From Rhizobium cauense (GTDB taxonomy: Bacteria; Pseudomonadota; Alphaproteobacteria; Rhizobiales; Rhizobiaceae): a stretch of DNA of 64,000 bases. Shown piece after piece: positions 17,375 to 26,030 of this stretch. How positions within the stretch are numbered: position 1 is the first letter of the stretch; every line of letters starts with the position of its first letter. Both the position numbers and the translations under genes were made by a program. The notes below the pieces were generated by a model. The model was not told the origin of the DNA, ran no database searches, and saw nothing but the letters and a program-made list of their open reading frames with translations. The stretch is from NCBI RefSeq assembly GCF_019511525.1, contig NZ_JAEUAT010000005.1, positions 372,001 to 436,000 on the forward strand, in the 5' to 3' direction.

Positions 17375-18601
17375 TCAGTCCTTGCCCCAGAACTTCCAGA
17401 ACGGCTTCTTCGAGGCGACTTCCACTGCCTCCGGCTGCTCCACCGGCGCGAATGCCAGCGGGCTCGGCGTGGGCACTGGAACCTGGGTTGGTACGGCTGC
17501 TGCCACTGCAGTTGCCTCGGGTGCGGCAGGCTTGGTCGGGGAAGCGCCGGGGGCCGCGTTTGCGGTGACCGCGGAGGCAGTCTTGTTCGCCATCATCTCT
17601 TCGAGTTCGGCGACCTTGACCATCTTGCCAGCCTCAAGCGAGGTGCCGGTGGGTGCGTAGGCCAGTTCACGTCCCTTGCGGAGCTTGGCGACCACGGCCT
17701 TGCGCTCGGCTTCGCTTGGATCGTACCAGACCATGCCGTCGTACTTCTTCATGGCCTTGGCGTAATCGGCGTCGTAGGTCTTGCCGTAGGAAGCAAGGGC
17801 GGCTGTCAGCGGCGCCGGCGTTGACATTGCCGGGCACGCGCCGGCCGGATTGAAGATGCCGTTGCCGACAGCCTGCTGATTGAAGACATACTTCTTTTCG
17901 CAGACGTTTACTTCAGGAGGACGCTTCGTGACCTCGAAGTTGTCGTAGCCGACTTTCAGCATGTTCCAGAACTCGATGTTCGAGTTCAGGCGATGCCGCA
18001 CCATGTTCTCGGCGGTCATGCGGAAGGGGAAGGCCTGAAGCTGTACCGTCGACTGGCCACCTGAAAAAGCATCGCGAGCGAAGGCGTAGATTTCCAGCAC
18101 CTGCTCGTCGGTCATCGAGTAGCAGCCTGACGAAGAACAGGCGCCATGGATCATCAGGTTCGTGCCATTACGGCCATTCACGGCGTCATAACGGTTCGGA
18201 AAGCCGGTATTGATCGCGAGATAATACTTCGAGTTTGGATTGAGGTTGGCGCGCGTCAGGTTGTAGAAGCCTTCCGGCGCCTGCCGGTCGCCCTCTTTGA
18301 CCTTCGGACCGAGGCGGCCGGACCATGCGCAGATCTTGTAGTCGGCGATCTTGTCGAAGCGATTGTCGGTTTTCGCCTTCCAGATCTCAAGCGCGCCTTC
18401 TTCCTTGAAGATGCGGATCATGATCGGCGAATTGCGCTGCATGCCCTTGGCCGACATCTCGGACAGGATCTTCGGCGGCAGCGGCTGCTCTACCTTGTTC
18501 CTGACTTTGGAGAGATCGACCTGGGCTGTTTCCAATGCGTCGTTGCAGCCGGCCAGGGCCAGCGCCATCAGGGAAACATATGCAAAGTGACGAATGCGCA
18601 T
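17375..18601 (-). CDS. YkuD-type L,D-transpeptidase lipoprotein
   Basis: This envelope enzyme forms or exchanges L,D bonds in peptidoglycan. Its lipobox LALAGC puts the lipidated Cys at residue 19. The YkuD catalytic motif is HGACSSSGC, with His152 and catalytic Cys160. A Pro/Ala-rich tail (about 345-395), probably disordered, ends in KPFWKFWGKD. At 408 residues it resembles the YafK-like murein L,D-transpeptidases. In rhizobia some members attach outer-membrane proteins to the wall. It is first of a two-gene unit with tusA. Confidence 0.9.
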   Translation of the reverse strand: MRIRHFAYVSLMALALAGCNDALETAQVDLSKVRNKVEQPLPPKILSEMSAKGMQRNSPIMIRIFKEEGALEIWKAKTDNRFDKIADYKICAWSGRLGPKVKEGDRQAPEGFYNLTRANLNPNSKYYLAINTGFPNRYDAVNGRNGTNLMIHGACSSSGCYSMTDEQVLEIYAFARDAFSGGQSTVQLQAFPFRMTAENMVRHRLNSNIEFWNMLKVGYDNFEVTKRPPEVNVCEKKYVFNQQAVGNGIFNPAGACPAMSTPAPLTAALASYGKTYDADYAKAMKKYDGMVWYDPSEAERKAVVAKLRKGRELAYAPTGTSLEAGKMVKVAELEEMMANKTASAVTANAAPGASPTKPAAPEATAVAAAVPTQVPVPTPSPLAFAPVEQPEAVEVASKKPFWKFWGKD

Positions 18602-18791
18602 TCAAAATAGCCCATCAACAGTATGCAATCCGGCTTTGACCAGCGCGGAGCGAATCATAGGCTGACTATGGTTCACAAACTCTTAGCAGCCTATGAAGCG
18701 CGCTCGCGTCCCCCGCAAGTAGGAATGTTACTGATAACATTATTGTGGCCAAGGTTTGGCCTTATTCAAAGCAGGGCCGCGTGCTTGTGCA

Positions 18792-19745
18792 CTACAAATT
18801 GCGGCCCATGTTGAGAAACTTCTGCCTTCGGTCGTTGCGAAGCTGCTCGCCGGTGCGGTTGGAGAGTTCTCCGAGAGCATTGGCAATGACGTCGCCGGTT
18901 GCGGCAATAACACTGTCCGGGTCACGGTGCGCTCCGCCGAGCGGCTCGCTGATGATGCCGTCGATGATGCCAAGCGCCTTCAGATCGTCGGAAGTGATCT
19001 TCATGTTGGTGGCCGCTTCCTTGGCGCGGGCGGAGTCGCGCCAGAGGATCGAGGCTGCACCCTCAGGCGAGATGACGCTGTAGATTGCGTGCTCCAACAT
19101 GTAAACGCGGTTGCCCGTGGCGATCGCGATTGCGCCGCCCGAGCCGCCTTCGCCGATGACGACGGAAACGATCGGCACCTTCACTGAAAGACACATCTCG
19201 GTCGAGCGGGCGATGGCTTCTGCCTGGCCGCGCTCTTCGGCGCCGACGCCCGGATAAGCGCCTGCCGTGTCGACGAGGGTGATGACGGGAAGGCCGAAGC
19301 GGTCGGCCATCTCGAGAACGCGGATCGCCTTGCGATAGCCTTCCGGACGGGCGCTGCCGAAATTGTGCTTCAGGCGGCTCTTGGTGTCGTTGCCTTTTTC
19401 CTGGCCGAGAACGGCGACGGGCTGGCCGCGGAAGCGGGCCAGGCCTGCCTGAATCGCAGCGTCTTCAGAAAACTTGCGGTCGCCGGCGAGCGGCGTGAAT
19501 TCCTGAAACAGCGTCTTGGCGTAATCGACGAAATGCGGTCGCTGCGGATGGCGCGCAACCTGCGTCTTCTGCCAGGCGTTGAGCTTCGAATAGATGTCGA
19601 CCATCGCTTCGCGAACGCGAACTTCGAGCCTGCCGATTTCATCTGATGTGTCGATGCTCTCGTCTTCCGAGGCGAGCTTCTTCAGTTCGATGATCTTGCC
19701 TTCGAGGTCGGAGATCGGCTTTTCGAAGTCGAGATAGTTGTGCAT
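18792..19745 (-). CDS. accA: Acetyl-CoA carboxylase carboxyltransferase subunit alpha
   Basis: AccA with AccD transfers CO2 from carboxybiotin to acetyl-CoA, giving malonyl-CoA for fatty-acid synthesis. Conserved segments are present: YLDFEKPISDLEGKI at the start, HPQRPHFVDY, GSARPEGYRKA, DTAGAYPGVGAEERGQ and IGEGGSGGAIAI. At 317 residues it has the normal length. It is 62 bp downstream of xerD on the same strand. Confidence 0.97.
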   Translation of the reverse strand: MHNYLDFEKPISDLEGKIIELKKLASEDESIDTSDEIGRLEVRVREAMVDIYSKLNAWQKTQVARHPQRPHFVDYAKTLFQEFTPLAGDRKFSEDAAIQAGLARFRGQPVAVLGQEKGNDTKSRLKHNFGSARPEGYRKAIRVLEMADRFGLPVITLVDTAGAYPGVGAEERGQAEAIARSTEMCLSVKVPIVSVVIGEGGSGGAIAIATGNRVYMLEHAIYSVISPEGAASILWRDSARAKEAATNMKITSDDLKALGIIDGIISEPLGGAHRDPDSVIAATGDVIANALGELSNRTGEQLRNDRRQKFLNMGRNL

Positions 19746-19807
19746 GAGGTGCGTTTCCGTTCCTTTTGCCGGGGCTGCCTTTTTCAGCTCGCCCTTTGTT
19801 GCCGGTC

Positions 19808-20764
19808 CTATTCCTGCTTTTTGGCCTGTTTGGCAAGGGGGTGGTGCGTTTGGACCAGTTGTTGAAGCCGTTCCTCCAACACATGCGTATAAATTTGCGT
19901 GGTTGAAATGTCCGAGTGGCCGAGCAGTTCCTGTACGACGCGAAGATCCGCGCCATTGGCGAGCAGATGACTTGCGAATGCGTGCCGCATGACGTGCGGC
20001 GAAATCATAGATGGGGTGAGACCTGCCCGGATCGCAAGATTTTTCAAGTCACGCGCGAAAACCTGACGCGGCAGATAGCCTTCCCTGGAGGCTGCGGGGA
20101 ACAGCCAGGGGCTTTCCTGAGATGCTTTGGTGGCGGCCGCGTTCTCAGTGGCAAGCATCCGGCCGTAGAGCTTCATTGCAACAATCGCAGACTGCGACAA
20201 CGGCACAAGCCGTTCCTTGTTCCCCTTGCCGCGGATCATCAGGAAGCGCCCATCCTGGTCGAGCACTCGGGCAGGCAGCGAAACGAGTTCGCTGACGCGC
20301 ATGCCGGTTGCATAGAGCAGTTCGAGCAGTGCCAGCATCCGAAGTCGCTGCAATTGTCCGGGTGCCGGATCCTGGGCTTCGGATTCCGCCTGTTCCAGCA
20401 GCCGCCCGACCTCGTCTACCCCCATCGTCTTGGGCAGTGCCCGGCCTTTCTTCGGCGCGTCGAGAATGCCGGTCGGATCGTCGGTGCGTAGCCCCTCGGC
20501 GTAGAGGAACTTGTAGAACTGGCGCATCGCCGCCAGCCGCCGCGCCTGGGAAGAAGGTTTGAACCCCTGGGCGGCGAGGGAAGAGAGATAGGCCGAGAGA
20601 TCTGCCGATGCCGCCTCCAGCAGGCGCACGCCCTTGCCGTTCAGGAAGCCGTGCAGGTCGTCAAGGTCGCGTTCGTAGGAGGAAAGCGTGTTGGCCGCCG
20701 CACCCCGCTCGGCGCTCATCATTTCCAGAAAGGCTTCGACGTGAACCCAGCCGAGATCCTTCAT
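19808..20764 (-). CDS. xerD: Site-specific tyrosine recombinase XerD
   Basis: XerD works with XerC at the dif site to resolve chromosome dimers. The N-terminal SAM-like core-binding domain covers about residues 1-95. The catalytic domain shows the expected residues R156 (GMRVSEL), K180 ([11 protein letters not shown]), H257 and R260 (HVMRH), H283 (LLGHSDI) and nucleophile Y292. At 318 residues it is full length. It follows a 58-residue membrane protein gene after 4 bp and precedes accA. It is a housekeeping recombinase, not an integrase: no attachment site or cargo is adjacent. Confidence 0.95.
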   Translation of the reverse strand: MKDLGWVHVEAFLEMMSAERGAAANTLSSYERDLDDLHGFLNGKGVRLLEAASADLSAYLSSLAAQGFKPSSQARRLAAMRQFYKFLYAEGLRTDDPTGILDAPKKGRALPKTMGVDEVGRLLEQAESEAQDPAPGQLQRLRMLALLELLYATGMRVSELVSLPARVLDQDGRFLMIRGKGNKERLVPLSQSAIVAMKLYGRMLATENAAATKASQESPWLFPAASREGYLPRQVFARDLKNLAIRAGLTPSMISPHVMRHAFASHLLANGADLRVVQELLGHSDISTTQIYTHVLEERLQQLVQTHHPLAKQAKKQE

Positions 20765-20768
20765 CGGC

Positions 20769-20945
20769 TCACTTCTTGGACGGGTTGATGGCGCCGGTGG
20801 CGGGAGGGTTGACCCGCTCGGACGGGATACGGATCGTCACGTCTCGCTCCTGCGGTTCGACGAAAACGACCAATGCCCACATCGTTCCGTATATCGCGCC
20901 GGCGATGATCGCCAATACGGCAAGAAAACGGAACAGACTCGGCAT
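20769..20945 (-). CDS. Small single-pass membrane protein upstream of xerD (58 aa)
   Basis: The frame runs from ATG at 20945 to TGA at 20769. It has GGAG upstream, and its stop lies 4 bases before the xerD start, so the two are cotranscribed and probably coupled. The translation begins [20 protein letters not shown], a clear membrane helix. It continues with [19 protein letters not shown] and a Pro-rich tail ending NPSKK. The helix plus EPxxRxVTIRIP tail looks conserved rather than random. It is short enough to be missed by length cut-offs. Function unknown. Confidence 0.8.
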   Translation of the reverse strand: MPSLFRFLAVLAIIAGAIYGTMWALVVFVEPQERDVTIRIPSERVNPPATGAINPSKK

Positions 20946-21091
20946 TCAACAACTCCATGGCTCCGCTTCTTTATGAAGAAGCCTGTTTGCAAGTGCAAGA
21001 AGGCGGTTTTGATCTACGTTTCCCTAGTCCGCGACTTGACGCTACACCTGCATTTGTCGATACCGTTCGCAAACAAAGTGTGAATGGACCA

Positions 21092-21682
21092 ATGAGCGAC
21101 CCAGTTCTGACCGTTGCCGAAAGCTTGAAAGACAGGGCTCGTGCCGCGCTCGGTTCTCGCAATCTGATCCTCGTGGGTTTGATGGGGGCAGGAAAGTCTT
21201 CGGTCGGCCGGATCGTTGCCCATCAGCTCGGTATTCCCTTCGTCGACAGTGACGCCGAGATCGAAAAGGTCTCCCGCATGTCCATCAGCGAGCTTTTCGC
21301 CGCCTATGGCGAGGAAGAGTTCCGTGCCCTTGAAAGCCGTGTCATGAAGCGCCTTCTAAAGAACGGTCCGCGGGTGGTTTCCACCGGCGGCGGCGCCTTC
21401 ATCAACGATCGCACGCGCAAGCACATCAAGAGGGGCGGCCTTTCGATCTGGCTGAAGGCGGACCTCGACGTTCTCTGGGAGCGGGTCAGCAAGCGCGACA
21501 CGCGGCCGCTGCTCAAGACCGAGAACCCCAGGCAGACCCTCGAAAACCTGATGAACGCCCGCTATCCAATCTATGAACTCGCCGACCTCACTGTTCTTTC
21601 GCGTGACGTGCGCAAGGAATTGATGGCCGAAGAGGTCCTGAAAGCCGTGGTTGACGGCCGAACCGAAAGTGCAGCTGGATGA
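21092..21682 (+). CDS. aroK: Shikimate kinase
   Basis: AroK phosphorylates shikimate in the aromatic amino-acid pathway. It is a P-loop kinase with GLMGAGKSSVGR (Walker A), the shikimate-binding DSDAEIEK with Arg in FRALESRV, and the STGGGAF motif. The lid sequence is RDTRPLL. The frame extends to 20957, but the ATG at 21092 gives 196 residues with about 20 extra at the N-terminus, typical for rhizobia; an alternative GTG lies 12 bases earlier. The stop overlaps the aroB start (ATGA), so the genes are coupled. Confidence 0.95.
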   Translation: MSDPVLTVAESLKDRARAALGSRNLILVGLMGAGKSSVGRIVAHQLGIPFVDSDAEIEKVSRMSISELFAAYGEEEFRALESRVMKRLLKNGPRVVSTGGGAFINDRTRKHIKRGGLSIWLKADLDVLWERVSKRDTRPLLKTENPRQTLENLMNARYPIYELADLTVLSRDVRKELMAEEVLKAVVDGRTESAAG

Positions 21683-22809
21683 ATGCGATTGCCACCGCCC
21701 CCGAACGCAAGGTTCACGTACCGCTCGGTGAGCGCGCCTACGATATCCTGATCGGACCCGGCCTGATCGCCCGCGCCGGCGCTGAGATCGCAGCGCGCCT
21801 GAAGGGCCGCAAGGCGGCCGTCATCACCGACGAGCACGTCGCGCCGCTCTATCTGGAAGCGCTGGTCCAGAGCCTCGAGGCCGCAGGCATCGCGTCCGCA
21901 ACGCTCGTGCTGCCGGCGGGTGAGAAGACCAAGAGCTTCGAGCATCTGATGACCGCGTGCGACAAGGTGCTCGAGGCGCGGATCGAGCGAAACGACTATG
22001 TCATCGCGCTCGGCGGCGGCGTCATTGGCGATCTTTCCGGCTTTGCTGCCGGCATCATCAGGCGGGGCGTGCGTTTCGTACAGGTGCCGACCTCGCTGTT
22101 GTCGCAGGTCGACTCCTCGGTCGGAGGCAAGACCGGCATCAACAGCCGCCACGGCAAGAACCTGATCGGCGTGTTCCATCAGCCGGACCTGGTGCTGGCC
22201 GACACCGACGTTCTGAATTCGCTGAGCGCGCGCGAATTTCGCGCCGGCTATGCCGAAGTCGCGAAATACGGCCTGATCGACAAGCCTGACTTCTTCGCGT
22301 GGCTGGAAGCCAACTGGCAGGCTGTTTTTGCCGGTGGTGCGGCGCGCATCGAAGCGATCGCTACGAGCTGCCAGGCAAAGTCCGACGTCGTCGTTGCCGA
22401 CGAGCGCGAGACCGGACAGCGCGCACTCCTCAACCTCGGCCACACCTTCGGCCACGCGCTGGAGGCAGCCACTGCCTATGACAGCGCGCGCCTCGTCCAT
22501 GGAGAAGGCGTCTCGATCGGCATGGTTCTGGCGCACGAGTTCTCGGCGCGCATGAATCTTGCAAGCCCGGATGCCGCCCGCCGTGTCGAAAGCCACCTGA
22601 AGGCAGTCGGCCTGCCGACCCGCATGTCAGAAATTCCGGGTGCGCTGCCGCCGGCCGAAGTGCTGATGGATGCGATTGCCCAGGACAAGAAGGTGAAGGG
22701 CGGCAAGCTGACCTTCATCCTGACGCGCGGCATAGGCCAGTCCTTTGTCGCCGACGATGTTCCCGCTTCGGAAGTGTTGAGCTTCCTCAAGGAGAAACAC
22801 CCGCAATGA
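21679..22809 (+). CDS. aroB: 3-dehydroquinate synthase
   Basis: AroB converts DAHP to 3-dehydroquinate with NAD and a divalent metal. Motifs seen are PAGEKTKSFEHL, ALGGGVIGDLSGFAA, the substrate loop QVPTSLLSQVDSSVGGKTGIN, and the metal-binding region LLNLGHTFGHALE and VHGEGVSIGM. At 376 residues it is full length. It overlaps aroK by 4 bases at its start and the next gene by 4 bases at its end, so three genes form one tightly coupled unit. Confidence 0.97.
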   Translation: MNAIATAPERKVHVPLGERAYDILIGPGLIARAGAEIAARLKGRKAAVITDEHVAPLYLEALVQSLEAAGIASATLVLPAGEKTKSFEHLMTACDKVLEARIERNDYVIALGGGVIGDLSGFAAGIIRRGVRFVQVPTSLLSQVDSSVGGKTGINSRHGKNLIGVFHQPDLVLADTDVLNSLSAREFRAGYAEVAKYGLIDKPDFFAWLEANWQAVFAGGAARIEAIATSCQAKSDVVVADERETGQRALLNLGHTFGHALEAATAYDSARLVHGEGVSIGMVLAHEFSARMNLASPDAARRVESHLKAVGLPTRMSEIPGALPPAEVLMDAIAQDKKVKGGKLTFILTRGIGQSFVADDVPASEVLSFLKEKHPQ

Positions 22810-24116
22810 CCTTCGACGGCACGCTGGCATTTCTTTCCGTGTACTGGCCGGAAATCGTCTCCATCGTGGCCCTCGTTCTCATGTCTGCGTTCTTCTCCGG
22901 TTCGGAGACGGCGCTGACGGCGGTTTCCCGCAGCCGCATTCACACGCTCGAAGCCAATGGCGAGGAACGCGCAGGCATCGTGCGCCAGCTCATCGAGCGT
23001 CGCGATAGGCTGATCGGTGCGCTGCTGATCGGCAACAATCTTGCCAACATCCTGTCCTCGTCGCTGGCAACCAGCCTGTTCCTCGGCCTGTTCGGCAACT
23101 CCGGCGTGGCGCTTGCGACGCTCGCCATGACTGTGATCCTCGTCATCTTCGCCGAAGTGCTGCCGAAGAGCTGGGCGATTTCGATGCCGGAGCGTTTCGC
23201 GCTGAATACCGCCGGGGCAGTCAAGTTGTTCGTTGCCGTGGTCGGCCCGGTGGCGTCCTTTGTCAGCGCGATCGTACGCTGGATCCTGTCACTGTTCGGG
23301 ATCAACCTTTCTCGTGATACTTCGATGTTTTCGGCGCACGAGGAGCTGCGCGGCGCCGTCGATCTGCTGCATCGTGAGGGATCGGTGGTGAAAGCCGATC
23401 GCGACCGCCTGGGCGGTGTCCTCGATCTCGGTCAGCTCGAACTCTCCGACATCATGGTCCATCGAATGGCCATGAGGGCGATCAACGCGGACGATCCGCC
23501 CGAGGTGGTCGTGCGGACGATCCTCGAAAGCCCGTTCACCCGCATGCCGCTGTGGCGCGGCTCGACGGACAATATCATCGGGGTCGTGCACTCCAAGGAT
23601 CTGCTGCGTGCTCTTGCCGAGCGCGATGCCGAGCCTGAGCATCTCGATATCGTCAAGATCGCCCAGAAGCCGTGGTTCGTGCCAGACAGCACCAGTCTTG
23701 AAGCGCAGCTGAACGCCTTCCTGCGCCGCAAGCAGCATTTCGCCGTCGTCGTCGACGAATACGGCGAAGTGCAGGGCATCGTCACGCTGGAGGACATCCT
23801 CGAGGAGATCGTCGGCGATATTTCCGACGAGCATGACATCGACATCCAGGGCGTACGCCAGGAGGCGGACGGTTCGATCGTGGTCGACGGAAACGTGCCG
23901 ATCCGCGACCTCAACCGCGCGCTCGACTGGAATCTGCCGGACGAGGAGGCGACGACCATCGCGGGCCTCGTCATCCACGAGTCGATGACGATCCCGGAAG
24001 AGCGTCAGGCCTTCACCTTCTATGAAAAGCGCTTCATCGTCATGAAGCGCGAAAAGAACCGCATTACCAAACTTCGGATCCGACCGGCTGAGGAAAACGA
24101 GGCGGGTCCGGCCTGA
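22806..24116 (+). CDS. HlyC/CorC-family (CNNM/DUF21 plus CBS) membrane protein
   Basis: The protein has 436 residues. An N-terminal DUF21/CNNM membrane domain carries SAFFSGSETALTAVSRSRIH and the RRDRLIGALLIGNNLANI segment. A CBS pair follows (about 200-330; TRMPLWRGSTDNIIGVVHSKDLL and VVDEYGEVQGIVTLEDILEEIVG), then a C-terminal CorC_HlyC domain. Such proteins are linked to Mg2+/Co2+ export or to membrane integrity. The start overlaps the aroB stop (ATGA), a gene pairing seen widely in rhizobia. It is the last gene of the aroK-aroB unit. Confidence 0.93.
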   Translation: MTFDGTLAFLSVYWPEIVSIVALVLMSAFFSGSETALTAVSRSRIHTLEANGEERAGIVRQLIERRDRLIGALLIGNNLANILSSSLATSLFLGLFGNSGVALATLAMTVILVIFAEVLPKSWAISMPERFALNTAGAVKLFVAVVGPVASFVSAIVRWILSLFGINLSRDTSMFSAHEELRGAVDLLHREGSVVKADRDRLGGVLDLGQLELSDIMVHRMAMRAINADDPPEVVVRTILESPFTRMPLWRGSTDNIIGVVHSKDLLRALAERDAEPEHLDIVKIAQKPWFVPDSTSLEAQLNAFLRRKQHFAVVVDEYGEVQGIVTLEDILEEIVGDISDEHDIDIQGVRQEADGSIVVDGNVPIRDLNRALDWNLPDEEATTIAGLVIHESMTIPEERQAFTFYEKRFIVMKREKNRITKLRIRPAEENEAGPA

Positions 24117-24183
24117 GGCGAGCATCCTACCCATGGTCACGGTGGAGAGGAGTCTGCCGCGACATCACCATTATGGATTTGAT

Positions 24184-24663
24184 ATGTTTGATATTTTCTG
24201 GCGCGCTGTTGCTATCGGGGTCGGGGCGACCGTCCTCATGGACATCTGGGCAATCGTCTATGCAAAGGCTACCGGCACGCCGCTGCCGAACTGGGCACCG
24301 GTCGGTCGCTGGTTTTGGCACCTGAAGGACGGCAAGGTCTTCCACGACGATATCGGCACGGCCGCGCCCTACGAGCATGAACTCGCCCTCGGCTGGATCG
24401 GCCATTATGCGGTCGGCATTCTCTACGGCATTCTGCTGGTGCTTCTGACCGGTCCGGGCTGGCTGGCGGAGCCGACGTTCCTGCCGGCGTGGATCTGGGC
24501 GATTGTTACTGTCGGTGCCGGCTGGTTTCTGCTGCAGCCTGGCCTTGGCATCGGCTGGGCAGCATCAAAGACGCCGAACCCGAACACGGTTCGCTTCCTC
24601 AATCTGGTGGCGCACACTGTGTTCGGCTTCGGGCTCTTCGCGACGGCGCTTCTGATCCGCTAA
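24184..24663 (+). CDS. DUF2938 integral membrane protein (159 aa)
   Basis: The protein has four hydrophobic segments. GVGATVLMDIWAIVYAKATGTP near the N-terminus and the PNWAPVGRWFWHLKDGKVFHDDIG loop are the pattern of DUF2938. Function unknown. The frame is open back to 24133; the ATG at 24184 starts right at the first helix. Its ribosome site is poor, and the ATG at 24133 (with GAGGCGAG ahead) cannot be excluded, which would add 17 residues. It follows the CorC-like gene by 67 bp. Confidence 0.82.
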   Translation: MFDIFWRAVAIGVGATVLMDIWAIVYAKATGTPLPNWAPVGRWFWHLKDGKVFHDDIGTAAPYEHELALGWIGHYAVGILYGILLVLLTGPGWLAEPTFLPAWIWAIVTVGAGWFLLQPGLGIGWAASKTPNPNTVRFLNLVAHTVFGFGLFATALLIR

Positions 24664-24725
24664 AAACGATGTGGCCGGCCGCATTGGAAAGCGCGGCCCG
24701 CCTACCCATATAGAGGCGGCGCCCG

Positions 24726-25007
24726 CTACCAGCGCACCGGTTCGCCTGGCGCTGCCGGTTCGACGGCGAGCGCGTGCAATCCTGCATCCAGCTCTGGCTT
24801 CAAAAGCTCCGTGATCGCTCGATGCCGCGCCAGTCGCGGCATGCCGGCAAACTTGGCGGACACGATACGCACCCGCATGTGGGTCTCGCCGGTCCCCGTT
24901 ATGTCAGGCTGATGGCCCGCATGAAGATGGCTTTCATTGATGACGCTGAGGCGCTCAGGCGCGAACGCGGCGGTCAGCTTTTCTTCGATGCGGGTCTGCA
25001 GGGTCAT
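24726..25007 (-). CDS. bolA: BolA-family protein (93 aa)
   Basis: BolA proteins form complexes with monothiol glutaredoxins around a [2Fe-2S] cluster and affect iron handling and morphology. The family pattern is visible: RIEEKLTAAFAPERLSVINESHLHAGH (with the conserved ESHxHxGH), FAGMPRLARHRAITELL and the C-terminal LHALAVEP strand. The frame is open upstream to 25691 on this strand, but the extension lies inside the divergent J-domain gene. The start at 25007 gives the family length. It is divergent from the J-domain gene with 99 bp between them. Confidence 0.93.
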   Translation of the reverse strand: MTLQTRIEEKLTAAFAPERLSVINESHLHAGHQPDITGTGETHMRVRIVSAKFAGMPRLARHRAITELLKPELDAGLHALAVEPAAPGEPVRW

Positions 25008-25106
25008 GGTCTCGTTGCTTTGCGAAAAGGTTCCCACCAAGCCAGCAACATTTCGGTTTGTCAATTCTTGTTGTCGCCTCTTGGGAGGCCTAAAATTAGA
25101 GCCGTC

Positions 25107-25718
25107 ATGAGACTCGATTCCAAATACTTCGACCGCATCCGCACCCGCCGCAAACGCGAGCAGGAAACCGAACAGGCTCCCCCTTCCTGTCAGTGGGACG
25201 GCTGCGACAAGAAAGGCGCGCATCGCGCTCCCGTCGGGCGCAATGCCGAGGGGCAGTTCTTTCTGTTCTGCTTCGAGCACGTCAAGGAATACAACAAGGG
25301 CTACAACTATTTTTCCGGCCTCTCCGACGGCGAGATCGCGCGCTATCAGAAGGAAGCGATAACGGGCCATCGCCCGACCTGGACGGTCGGCGTCAACAAG
25401 TCGGCCAAGGACAGCCCGCTGCATTCGGATATGCGCTCGGGTTCCTACCGCGTCCGTGATCCCTTCGGCTTCGTCAACGGCACCAAAAGCAACGGTCCGC
25501 GCTTTCCGGAGCAGCGCAAGCTGAAGACCCTGGAAGCGAAGGCTTTCGACACGATGGGCCTTGAAGCCAGCGCCACCTCCTCGGAGATCAAGAGCCGCTA
25601 CAAGGAACTCGTCAAGAAGCACCATCCGGATGCCAATGGCGGCGACCGTGGTTCGGAGGAAAGGTTCCGCGCCGTCATCCAGGCCTATCAATTATTGAAG
25701 CAGAACGGTTTTTGTTAA
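25107..25718 (+). CDS. Protein with C-terminal J domain and Cys-rich N-terminus
   Basis: The last 60 residues form a DnaJ J domain with the Hsp70-stimulating HPD motif at 173-175 (KKHHPDANGGD). The N-terminal part contains CQWDGC and FFLFCFEH (C28, C33, C55, H58), spaced as a possible zinc site. A conserved GYNYFSGLSDGEIARYQKEAITGHRPTW-type block lies between; its family function is unknown. At 203 residues with a C-terminal J domain it is not DnaJ itself, but a rhizobial J-domain co-chaperone type. The ATG at 25107 is chosen because the upstream extension overlaps bolA. Confidence 0.88.
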   Translation: MRLDSKYFDRIRTRRKREQETEQAPPSCQWDGCDKKGAHRAPVGRNAEGQFFLFCFEHVKEYNKGYNYFSGLSDGEIARYQKEAITGHRPTWTVGVNKSAKDSPLHSDMRSGSYRVRDPFGFVNGTKSNGPRFPEQRKLKTLEAKAFDTMGLEASATSSEIKSRYKELVKKHHPDANGGDRGSEERFRAVIQAYQLLKQNGFC

Positions 25719-26030
25719 TTCCTGTCCTTGCTCTTGGTCTTCAATCAGGTATGGTCCCAAATCGGCTGAGGCCGCAGGCAACCGCGGCATAAGTTTCTGC
25801 GTTTGTCCCACAGGCGCCTCGGCCACTTCCGGGCGCGGCGTTTCTTGTCCGGGACTTTGTTCAAGAATGCTCGCTAGCGGTAGATTATCGCCCCCGAGGT
25901 TTCGTTTCAGTCCCGGAGAAGCATCGCCGACGTTCCGACATGAACGAGCGCGGGGTCGACTGCGGCGTCATGGTTGCGAAATGGGCTGAGACAGTATGGC
26001 CGGGTGTCCGCCACCCGCCTTGGAGACATG
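25719..26030. other. Intergenic region before cobS, no gene seen
   Basis: These 312 bases separate the J-domain gene from cobS. No convincing reading frame and no B12-riboswitch core were recognised. A small hairpin (CCGCAGGCAACCGCGG) occurs near 25774. The cobS ribosome site GGAG is at 26022. Confidence 0.6.

Noticed and set aside
19808..20764. Integrase of a mobile element
   Set aside because: The recombinase has XerD length and motifs, is next to accA, and has no attachment repeats or cargo.
24726..25691. Long minus-strand frame giving BolA a 228-residue N-terminal extension
   Set aside because: The extension is antisense to the J-domain gene; BolA is complete from 25007.
25719..26030. 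Possible cobalamin riboswitch before cobS
   Set aside because: I looked for the B12-box-like conserved core and did not find a convincing match; cobS-cobT often lack one.
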